Assembly: GCA_903878265.1 (NCBI GenBank)
Contig: CAIRHD010000293.1
Span: forward strand, 1-43,602
From: an uncultured Bacteroidales bacterium
Lineage (GTDB): Bacteria > Bacteroidota > Bacteroidia > Bacteroidales > UBA4417
DNA: 43,602 nt
Direction: 5' to 3'
Below the pieces are notes generated by a model. That model made no database searches and was not told the DNA's origin. It saw only the letters and a program-made list of their open reading frames with translations. Shown in pieces: positions 27,226 to 33,578 of this stretch. The position numbers and the translations under genes are program-made. How positions within the stretch are numbered: position 1 is the stretch's first letter; each line of letters opens with the position of its first letter.

Positions 27226-27262
27226 AAAAAAATCCCTACCACACCGTGGCAGGGATTTTTTA
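27226..27262. terminator. Bidirectional terminator hairpin (repeat copy A)
   Basis: AAAAATCCCT and AGGGATTTTT pair, with CCAC/GTGG inside them, flanked by an A run on one side and a T run on the other. It can thus stop transcription in both directions. On the minus strand it follows the MntA-HepT remnant. A near-identical hairpin recurs at 28312. Confidence 0.75.
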
Positions 27263-27274
27263 TTTCTATAATTC

Positions 27275-27430
27275 TCGCTTAACCACATCTTCACATCCTC
27301 AAATCTTCACATCCCCAAATCTTCAAATCTTCAAATCCTCAAATCTTCACATCCCCAAATCTTCACATCCCCAAATCTTCAAATCCTCAAATCTTCAAAT
27401 CTTCACATCCCCAAATCCCCACATTTTCAA
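27275..27430. repeat. Minisatellite-like array of ATCTTCACATCCCCAA variants
   Basis: About 150 bases consist of shuffled variants of two short units, AAATCTTCACATCCCC and AAATCTTCAAATCCTC, with no coding character. A shorter copy follows the second terminator at 28370-28410 and a related one lies at 31610-31690. It lies between the terminator and the 3' end of the hepT remnant. Confidence 0.8.
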
Positions 27431-27455
27431 ATAATCGTATTTTCAAATTAGCACA

Positions 27456-27786
27456 TTATCGCATTAACTCATTAATATCAATTTTTAATTTTGGCAAATG
27501 CCTTACAATTGTGCCCCAAATAATTTCATCGTCAATCTTATCATACCCGTGGATTACACGGTTGCGCATACTGATAATCTGTTTTTTACTGGCTATCACA
27601 ATATTGGGATCAAGTTTATCAATCCGGTTCATGGCTTCCCCAATAATTTCAGATTCCGCTCAATAGCCCGCCGTAGCATTTTATCCGCTTTTTAAATGTT
27701 GAAATCACGTTTATCCCCCAAGTACATTTCAATGGTTTCAATAGATTCGTTAATATCGAACAAATATTTTTTGATCTCAATTTCCA
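27456..27786 (-). pseudogene. hepT: HepT (HEPN, DUF86-type) toxin remnant, nonsense plus frameshift
   Basis: Reading minus-strand from ATG 27786, the protein begins MEIEIKKYLFDINESIETIE and reaches KRDFNI, then a TAA interrupts it. The same frame continues as KADKMLRRAIERN, the HEPN core. Just after that a one-base loss moves the frame, and the next frame gives GEAMNRIDKLDP, then RNRVIHGYD, then IIWGTIVRHLPKLK to a TAA at 27456. RNRVIHGY is the R-x4-H-x-Y RNase motif of HepT toxins. Two independent lesions mean the toxin cannot be made in full. It overlaps the end of mntA by ten bases, the usual arrangement. The last residues come from a repeat (CACATTATCGCAT). A sequencing error could explain one lesion but hardly both. 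Confidence 0.82.
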
Positions 27787-28082
27787 TAAAGCAAGGTTTT
27801 ATTTTTGTTGATCGATTCGATAAAATAAGGGTTCGAGAGTGATTTGTCAGTTACCAGATCAACAGGTCGTTTTAGTAGTCCTTCAAACTTTTCGGCCAAT
27901 TCAAAGTAAGTATCAGCATAGCTGCCATAGTCAAGCTGTGATATTGAAATCAACAGATCAATGTCGCTATCTTCGTTAAATTCAGGGGTACATACGGAAC
28001 CAAAAGCAAACAACGACTTCACTTCATACTGTTCACACAATTCCTTTATTTGATTAAGGTTTTCAGTTAAAATGGGGTTCAT
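27777..28082 (-). CDS. mntA: MntA-type nucleotidyltransferase antitoxin
   Basis: 101 aa from ATG 28082; the open frame extends upstream, but those residues (YRLLFARNKY and others) lack family similarity and lie upstream of the promoter-like site. The minimal nucleotidyltransferase motif is present: FAFGSVCTPEFNEDSDIDLL, i.e. GS followed by SDIDLL with both catalytic aspartates. MntA proteins neutralise HepT by adding AMP to the tyrosine of its R-x4-H-x-Y motif. Here the toxin partner, overlapping its 3' end, is broken, so the antitoxin is an orphan that still appears intact. It is family-typical in length. Confidence 0.87.
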   Translation of the reverse strand: MNPILTENLNQIKELCEQYEVKSLFAFGSVCTPEFNEDSDIDLLISISQLDYGSYADTYFELAEKFEGLLKRPVDLVTDKSLSNPYFIESINKNKTLLYGN

Positions 28083-28116
28083 GGTTTTGTAATTAGCTGT
28101 AATCGAATATAATAAG

Positions 28117-28143
28117 CAAAGATACTTATTTCTGGCAAACAAA
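28117..28143 (-). promoter_or_regulatory. Candidate promoter for mntA
   Basis: On the minus strand the -7 element TATCTTTG occupies 28124-28117, with a TTTG at 28143-28140 as a possible -33 box (a short 15-base spacing). The start site would be near 28110, about 28 bases before the ATG at 28082. Confidence 0.38.
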
Positions 28144-28307
28144 AGTCTATAAATATGATTAAAAAATCTATTCTGCGGCCACCGCACAAATCCCCGTTAC
28201 CGTGCGAATCCTTTCGCGTGGTTTCCATAATACAAAGCCCTTCTTACAATTTCACTTTTTTATATGCACTTTGCCAATCCCAACCACTTACCCGTTTTAC
28301 CACCAAC

Positions 28308-28493
28308 CCCACAAAAAAAATCCCTGCCAAACCGTAGCTGGGATTTTTTTTATTCCCATAATACTTGCTTAATCACATCCCCAAATCTTCACATCCCCAA
28401 ATCCCCACATTTTTAAAATTATCGTATTTTCAAATTATCGTATTTTCAAATTAGCACATTATCGCATCAACCCATTAACTCATAAGCCGTAAA
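28308..28493. repeat. Second copy (B) of the intergenic element flanking mntA-hepT
   Basis: The same order of pieces as at 27220-27475: the CCCACAAAAAA lead-in, the TCCCT...GGGA terminator, ATTCCCATAATACTTGCTTAA, the ATCCCCAAATCTTCAC units, the TTATCGTATTTTCAAATTA block and GCACATTATCGCAT. Copy A is longer because its minisatellite part is expanded. The two copies lie in the same orientation on either side of the mntA/hepT remnant. Confidence 0.75.
28312..28352. terminator. Bidirectional terminator hairpin (repeat copy B)
   Basis: An eight-A run, TCCC, a loop, GGGA and an eight-T run form an A/T-flanked hairpin that reads as a terminator in both directions. It matches the hairpin at 27226 except for changes in the loop. 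Confidence 0.65.
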
Positions 28494-28785
28494 GTGTTTA
28501 CCCATAACTTGGCCGATAGTTTAAAGTCCACAAAAGCCGTTCATCGACAAATTTCCTGCATTCAACCGATACTTACCGCCATCGGTAGATTAGTGTTTTC
28601 GCACCCCAAAAAGTGCTTGTATCTTTGTATCGTTTTAATCACATAAAGCATTGAAACAAGCCCCGCAAAATGAAAAATAAAAAATTAATTGTCCCTGATT
28701 TGTAACTTTCACTAAATAAAGCCGTCTTTAATACACAAACCAATAAATATAAAACCCCTCGAAAGAGCTAAAAAAAATAAACAAA
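28494..28785. other. Intergenic leader before the YLRFD-repeat gene
   Basis: About 290 bases without an ORF. The part next to the gene is AT-rich; TAACTTTC (28701-28708) is one base off the -7 consensus but has no clear -33 partner. Nothing else is recognised. Confidence 0.4.
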
Positions 28786-29241
28786 ATGAAAACAACCACA
28801 TTTACCTCCGCCCTTGCAACACTCAGTCTGGTGATATTTATGTCAACCGGCTCCATAGCCAATTCAAACAAGATTTGCTCCGGCAATTTGCTGAAATCGG
28901 GCGATATAAGCATGTCCGCAACCAATTCTATCGAAAAAGATTTCAGCTACCTGCGTTTCGATGTATCCAAATTCGCCAACGAAAACGTGGAAACCTTTTT
29001 GGCCAGCACTTCCTTCGATTACCTGCGTTTCGATGTAAATAATTTTATTGCTGAAACCGAAATGAGTGAGTTGCCTGTAAACACCGAATTTGAATACCTG
29101 CGTTTCGATGCAAACAACTTTACCGCTACCGGTAGCCTTATTGAATTGCCAGCATCGGATTTTGAATATCTCCGCTTCGATGTCAACAACTTTGCCAATG
29201 CCGCAAGCAATGTAATCAACGATTTGCCAGAAGCCGAATAA
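28786..29241 (+). CDS. Small secreted protein with four YLRFD repeats, unknown function
   Basis: 151 aa. A signal peptide of about 25 residues (ending TGSIA) is followed by four repeats of F-x-YLRFD-(V/A)-xx-F at residues 53-63, 77-87, 102-112 and 126-136, spaced 24-25 residues. The linkers are acidic or polar (ETEMSELPV, TGSLIELPA). No cysteine pattern, lipobox or T9SS tail is seen. The repeat looks like one beta-strand per unit, perhaps forming a small solenoid or an edge-to-edge assembly. I do not recognise a characterised family. The gene is monocistronic, with its own terminator 42 bases downstream. Confidence 0.82.
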   Translation: MKTTTFTSALATLSLVIFMSTGSIANSNKICSGNLLKSGDISMSATNSIEKDFSYLRFDVSKFANENVETFLASTSFDYLRFDVNNFIAETEMSELPVNTEFEYLRFDANNFTATGSLIELPASDFEYLRFDVNNFANAASNVINDLPEAE

Positions 29242-29282
29242 TGTTACAGGCAATTTGCCCGGAAACATTTCCTTATATCCCC

Positions 29283-29309
29283 AGCCCTGTTAACAGCAGG
29301 GCTTTTTTA
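29283..29309 (+). terminator. Rho-independent terminator after the YLRFD-repeat gene
   Basis: AGCCCTG (29283-29289) and CAGGGCT (29297-29303) pair across a seven-base loop, followed by TTTTTT. Confidence 0.85.
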
Positions 29310-29409
29310 TTGCTCTTATACAAGCGGCTATTTACGTAGGGAATTGTAATTTTAAAAAATAGATTTCGTATGGTATAAATAGAGTCGGTCTATACTATCA
29401 GGTTTATTT

Positions 29410-29444
29410 TTTGAGTAGCCCAAACAACAAAAATTGTAATTTTG
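29410..29444 (+). promoter_or_regulatory. Candidate promoter of the T9SS-tailed protein gene
   Basis: TTTG at 29410-29413 and TAATTTTG at 29437-29444 (TAnnTTTG) are 23 bases apart, at the upper limit for Bacteroidota promoters. The leader would be about 90 bases to the ATG at 29541. Confidence 0.42.
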
Positions 29445-29540
29445 TAACGTTCAGGCATTACGAATGGAGATAGTATTCCTCTTTACCATTTGCACCATGC
29501 TAATATTCAGATGGAAGTAATAAGTTTAAAATTCAATAAA

Positions 29541-30590
29541 ATGAAAAACCATTTTTACTTGATTATTGCCTTTTCGATGTTGATACTACTATCGAAAAGT
29601 ACTTTAGCACAACCAAAATCCTTGTTTGTAAACGACAACGGGCTATTCAGCAGCAACACCGATACGGTTTTGGCCGCCATTGATGCTGCCGGTATTGAGT
29701 ACGATATATTCAGCGCACGCGACAGCCTCCGTTCGCCAACAGCAGCCGAAATGTTTTCGCACCCGCTTGTGATTTGGTATTGCTCCACCGACGGTGTGGG
29801 GAATTACCTTTGGAATGCCGACAATACCGACAATACCGAATTGTTGACGTACCTCGAAAATGGGGGCAAGCTTTGGTTGATGGGTTCCGATTTCCTTTAC
29901 GACCGGTATGGCAGCGCTCCCGATGTATTTGTACCAGGCGATTTCCCTTATGATTTTCTTGGCATTGAGGCCTACAATGCCCAATCCTATGGCGACGATG
30001 GCAACCTTGGAGTGCCACAACTTGATCCAATAAATTTGCCAATGATGGGAATGGAACTCGATACTATCCATTGGGTTTACACTACCGCATGGTGGGTTGA
30101 TGGCTGCACACCAACGCCCGATGCTACTTCTTTTTATGAAATGGGGCCTGCAACCTACCCACTGCAAGGTTTAAGTTCAGCGGTTTATAGGAATTACGAA
30201 CAATTTTTCGGTGATCGCGAATTGACACTTTTCTTCGATCCGGCAATTATGGATACTTACCAAAACAGGGTTAACCTTTTCAAATGGGCATACTCAAGTT
30301 TCTTCCTGCTGGGACCTGGCTTCGACGAGTTGGGGAAATCGGAAGCAAAACTCATTGAAAGTGAAAACCCCGCTTTTAACAAAATTCAATGCAGAGTGCC
30401 TGAAACCTTGGCTGGCAATAAATTCTCAGTCAGCATTTTCGACCCAGCCGGCAAACAGCTTATGAGCCAACAACACGAAAATTGCAGTAATTTTTCAGTT
30501 GATGTTTCTAAGTTGGAATCAGGGATGTATTTGATTTCCATTTCAGACAAAAGGAAAACATATTATCAGAAATTCATTATTGGCAGATAG
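29541..30590 (+). CDS. Secreted protein of unknown function with T9SS sorting domain
   Basis: 349 aa from ATG 29541; this start gives a normal signal peptide (MKNHFYLIIAFSMLILLSKS to LAQ), while an ATG at 29490 would put 17 polar residues before it. Residues about 25-160 alternate strands and helices (KSLFVNDNGLFSS, GIEYDIFSARDS, HPLVIWYCSTDG, ENGGKLWLMGSDFLYD), resembling the flavodoxin-like fold of class I glutamine-amidotransferase-type domains found in surface proteins, without a visible catalytic cysteine. The last 75 residues (VSIFDPAGKQL, then LESGMYLISI, ending YYQKFIIGR) are a type A T9SS C-terminal domain, so it is exported to the surface. It converges on the LytTR regulator gene 42 bases away. 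Function unknown. Confidence 0.85.
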   Translation: MKNHFYLIIAFSMLILLSKSTLAQPKSLFVNDNGLFSSNTDTVLAAIDAAGIEYDIFSARDSLRSPTAAEMFSHPLVIWYCSTDGVGNYLWNADNTDNTELLTYLENGGKLWLMGSDFLYDRYGSAPDVFVPGDFPYDFLGIEAYNAQSYGDDGNLGVPQLDPINLPMMGMELDTIHWVYTTAWWVDGCTPTPDATSFYEMGPATYPLQGLSSAVYRNYEQFFGDRELTLFFDPAIMDTYQNRVNLFKWAYSSFFLLGPGFDELGKSEAKLIESENPAFNKIQCRVPETLAGNKFSVSIFDPAGKQLMSQQHENCSNFSVDVSKLESGMYLISISDKRKTYYQKFIIGR

Positions 30591-30632
30591 TTCAAAGCAA
30601 TTTTTGATTTCTAAACCCATTCGACCTATCGC

Positions 30633-31412
30633 CTATACAGCTTCCCCATTCATCCATGCTTTGAAAGCGGCAGTTTTAACCCTGCTCACTATTATTTCAA
30701 GTTTCGGATCGGTTGTAATTTCAACCTTAAGCTTGAAATTGAAGTAGTTGTGTACTTTATGTATGGCATCGCCCGAAATAATATACTGCCTGTTTACCCT
30801 GAAAAAGAGTTTAGGGTCGAGTTTTGACGATAATTCTTCGATGGAATGAGGTATGATATAACGTTTTTTATCGTTTGTGAGCAGTAAAACCTCCTTGTCC
30901 TCGGCGTAAAAACAAGCAATTTCCGAAACTTTTATAGGAATCATCGCATCTCCTTTATTGATCAGGAAACGATCCTTAAATGCAACTTTTCCAGGCTGTT
31001 GCAAGTTCCGGAGCATTTTGTAAAGTTGGTTGTTTGGGTTTCCTTCGCTGTAATATTCTTTCAGTTTATGGAATTTTTCCAACGACGATCTTAGTTTTTC
31101 CCTGTTCACTGGTTTCAACAGGTAATCGATGCTGTTTAGCTCAAATGCCTGTAAAGCGTATTCGTCGTAAGCAGTTGTAAATACTACCGGTGTAATAACT
31201 TCGTATTGGTCGAAAATGCTAAAGCTTTTGCCATCGGCCAATTGTATATCGAGCAGGATAAGATCATAAACCGGTTTCAGTTTCAAGAGCTTTACAGTTG
31301 CCGAAACAGTATCAATGGGGCCATGGATTTCAGCTTCCGGCTCTATTTCCAAAACCAACTGCGCAAGCCGTTTGGCAGCAAGTTCTTCGTCTTCAACTAT
31401 CAGGATTTTCAT
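30633..31412 (-). CDS. LytTR-family response regulator
   Basis: 259 aa. An N-terminal receiver domain (MKILIVEDEELAAKRL; phospho-acceptor D55 in LILLDIQLADG; the conserved T-T-A at VVFTTAYDEYA; K in YLLKPV) is followed by a LytTR DNA-binding domain at about 155-255 (FYAEDKEVLLLTN, then FFRVNRQYII). It is the partner of the LytS-like kinase upstream, although a spacer of 288 bases lies between them. Output genes are not visible; the usual LytTR sites are imperfect direct repeats, which I could not identify with confidence here. Confidence 0.93.
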   Translation of the reverse strand: MKILIVEDEELAAKRLAQLVLEIEPEAEIHGPIDTVSATVKLLKLKPVYDLILLDIQLADGKSFSIFDQYEVITPVVFTTAYDEYALQAFELNSIDYLLKPVNREKLRSSLEKFHKLKEYYSEGNPNNQLYKMLRNLQQPGKVAFKDRFLINKGDAMIPIKVSEIACFYAEDKEVLLLTNDKKRYIIPHSIEELSSKLDPKLFFRVNRQYIISGDAIHKVHNYFNFKLKVEITTDPKLEIIVSRVKTAAFKAWMNGEAV

Positions 31413-31426
31413 TGAGGGTTGGGCGT

Positions 31427-31690
31427 TCTAGGTTAAAGGGTTCAATGCTTTGCGTTTAAGGGTTCAATGCTTCGCGTTCAATGTTCAAAATGTTGGCCAC
31501 TGAGCTTGACGAAGTGCGCGTTCTATTGTTCAATTGTTCGCTTGTTCTATTGTTCTATTGCTAAAATGTTCAATTGTTTGCTTGTTCAATTATTACAACT
31601 ACCGCTTCAAATCCCTAAATCCCCAAATCCTCAAATCCCACATTTTCAAATTTTTAAATTCCCACATCCTTCAAATTTTCAAATCATCTC
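31427..31690. repeat. Low-complexity repeat tract between kinase and regulator
   Basis: Several degenerate units follow each other: GGTTCAATGCTT(T/C)GCGTT twice (31438-31470), a TGAGCTTGACGAAGTG element (31502-31517) similar to the CTTCGACAAGCTCA repeat common in bacteria, TTCTATTGTTC units, then CCCCAAATCCTCAAAT units to 31690. It has no coding character and separates two genes that are normally adjacent. Confidence 0.75.
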
Positions 31691-31700
31691 ATTTTCAAAT

Positions 31701-32768
31701 TCAAATTGATTTCTCAAAAAGCGGCAGCATAACCACAAATTTATCATTTTCAAGTTTAACAACAATATTTTTCCCTGTAAGATGCAGATAGCGGTTACGG
31801 ATATTATCGAGGCCAACTCCTGTAGAAGGATCCTTGTCTATTTTGGCTTTCACAGTATTTTCCACAACAACAAAACTGTTTTCATGGACATAAATTTTTA
31901 CATATAGCGGATCTTCTTTAGAAACCACATTGTGTTTCAGTGCATTTTCGAGCAGCATCTGCAAGGCTAGAGGCGGTATGGCATAATGGTAAAACATTTC
32001 GGGCACATCAAACACAACCTGCAATTTATCCCCAAAGCGGCTTTGCTGGATAAAAACATAATCGCGGGCAATTTTAAGTTCGTCGCGGAGCAAAACGGCA
32101 TCTTTGTCGCGCGATTGCAGCATGTAGCGCATGATTTCCGAAATGCTTTCGACATATTTGGATGCAACAGGGTTGTCGTTCACAAGCATCAGCAAAGTAT
32201 TCAGGCTATTGAACAGAAAATGCGGGTTTACCTGGTTGCGGAGTGTGTCGTAACGTGCCTCCAGGCTAGCTTTTTCCAACGCCTGGGTACGCAGGAGGTT
32301 TTCTTTCCATTGAATAAAAAACGCCACCGATGCATAAATGGAACTGATCATGAAAGTAATGAGCAAGGATCCAATTATTAGTGCGGTTTTATCAGATTTG
32401 GGAATTGAAACTTTCAGAAAATGTTCGGCGGCATAAATTTCGCCAAGTTCGACCAGCATTACAAAAATACTAAGCGAAACAACCTGAAATACAATAAGTT
32501 TAGTGGTTTCTTTAAATACCGGATATCGGCCTAACGCATATTGTATTATCACCATGCTCCCATTCCAGATCAAGGCAGTCCGGATAAACGAAATCAGGAA
32601 CACCTTCAAAAAACCGGAATTACCTTGGGGATAACCAAAATCGAGGAATACCGAAACCGCCGATATCAGGGTTATCCCCACCACGCGAATGGTAATTTCG
32701 CGCCAATGGCTTTGAGGCTGGTTAATTACAGGTATGCAATCAATTGTATCTTTGGGTGAAGTTTTCAT
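31701..32768 (-). CDS. LytS-like sensor histidine kinase (His_kinase family)
   Basis: 355 aa from ATG 32768. The open frame runs on to 32993, but that part overlaps the oxidoreductase gene in another frame and lacks family similarity, so it is left out. Four membrane segments lie at about 26-45, 53-75, 92-110 and 128-152, followed by a coiled linker. The phospho-acceptor is H183 in NQVNPHFLFNSLN, the signature of this family, and the ATPase N-box is MLLENALKHNVV, with the G box GVGLDNIRNR. It detects a signal at the inner membrane and phosphorylates the LytTR regulator encoded next. The start lies 44 bases after the oxidoreductase stop, so they may share a transcript. Confidence 0.92.
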   Translation of the reverse strand: MKTSPKDTIDCIPVINQPQSHWREITIRVVGITLISAVSVFLDFGYPQGNSGFLKVFLISFIRTALIWNGSMVIIQYALGRYPVFKETTKLIVFQVVSLSIFVMLVELGEIYAAEHFLKVSIPKSDKTALIIGSLLITFMISSIYASVAFFIQWKENLLRTQALEKASLEARYDTLRNQVNPHFLFNSLNTLLMLVNDNPVASKYVESISEIMRYMLQSRDKDAVLLRDELKIARDYVFIQQSRFGDKLQVVFDVPEMFYHYAIPPLALQMLLENALKHNVVSKEDPLYVKIYVHENSFVVVENTVKAKIDKDPSTGVGLDNIRNRYLHLTGKNIVVKLENDKFVVMLPLFEKSI

Positions 32769-32812
32769 TAAAGGAGCATTTGGTTTTTGGGATAAATGTA
32801 CTGATTTTGGAA

Positions 32813-33391
32813 TTATTTCAACTCTTTGCCCAATAATTCCACTTTTTGTATCCACTCTTTCCGCTTGTTTTCTGGCGAGTTCCTCACTGGCCCAAACGAT
32901 GTGATTTTTACTGGTTTTATCCCACAAAACCACAATATCCCTTTTTTCATTGTAGTGTGCCCCGGACTTTTCAAAAAGAGGGCATAATACCAACCTGGCG
33001 AATCCATAGTAACAATAAGCCTTGCTGTTTTCCCCGAAAGCAGTTTGTTTAACAGGATGCTGTTTTCACGATAACTGAAAGCAAAACCGGGAAGCAAAAC
33101 CCTGTCGAGGAATCCTTTTAACAGTGCCGGATAAGTTCCCCACCAATTGGGGTAAACCAATACAATATGTTCTGCTTTAAGGATTTCCTGTTGCATCATC
33201 AGCAAATCGGGTTCCAGTTCGGTGCGTTTCCTATAGCCGTTGCTTAAACTGGGATTAAACTCCAAATCGGCAAGGTTTACCAATTTACATTCTGCTCCGG
33301 CTAAATCGGCGCCTTTTTTATATCTGAAAGCCAATTCGCTGCATAAACTTTGTTTGTCAGGGTGTCCGTTAATTATTAGGATCTTTTTCAT
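32813..33391 (-). CDS. NAD(P)H dehydrogenase (quinone), flavodoxin-fold FMN enzyme
   Basis: 192 aa, the usual length for MdaB/KefF-type two-electron quinone reductases. Seen directly: the FMN phosphate loop near the start (ILIINGHPDKQSLCSEL), the central PNWWGTYPALLKGFLDRV motif, which shields the flavin, and GFAFSY. It reduces quinones or other electrophiles with NAD(P)H in the cytoplasm. It is 44 bases upstream of the sensor kinase, on the same strand, and 187 bases downstream of the TonB-dependent receptor. No metabolic link to either is evident, so its part in the operon may be incidental. Confidence 0.9.
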   Translation of the reverse strand: MKKILIINGHPDKQSLCSELAFRYKKGADLAGAECKLVNLADLEFNPSLSNGYRKRTELEPDLLMMQQEILKAEHIVLVYPNWWGTYPALLKGFLDRVLLPGFAFSYRENSILLNKLLSGKTARLIVTMDSPGWYYALFLKSPGHTTMKKGILWFCGIKPVKITSFGPVRNSPENKRKEWIQKVELLGKELK

Positions 33392-33472
33392 TGTTTCAAT
33401 AATCTGGTTTTATTAAATGTCTTTTTTTTATTTATGGATATGTTCTTCTGGAACAGGCCAAAAAGCAAAGGT

Positions 33473-33507
33473 CAAAAGTATAGAACTGTTAACAATTGTA
33501 TTTCAAA
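33473..33507 (-). promoter_or_regulatory. Candidate promoter for the oxidoreductase-kinase genes
   Basis: On the minus strand, TTTG (33507-33504) and TACTTTTG (33480-33473, fitting TAnnTTTG) are 23 bases apart, with a leader of about 75 bases. The area is rich in TTTGACC-like words, so chance occurrence is a real possibility. Confidence 0.32.
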
Positions 33508-33578
33508 ACAATTTTCCAATCAACCTCACCTACCAAACCTTCGACTTTTGACCTTTGCCTTTTAACCTTTGACTTAAA

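Noticed and set aside
27275..27430. CRISPR-like repeats
   Set aside because: Units of variable length and no unique spacers; a degenerate minisatellite fits better.
27498..27695. Plus-strand ORF antisense to the hepT remnant
   Set aside because: It is the shadow of the minus-strand HEPN sequence, whose family residues are plain once both frames are read.
28083..28187. 35-residue extension of MntA
   Set aside because: It lacks family similarity and overlaps the candidate promoter at 28117-28143.
32769..32993. N-terminal extension of the sensor kinase
   Set aside because: It overlaps the oxidoreductase gene in another frame and has no membrane or domain signal of its own.
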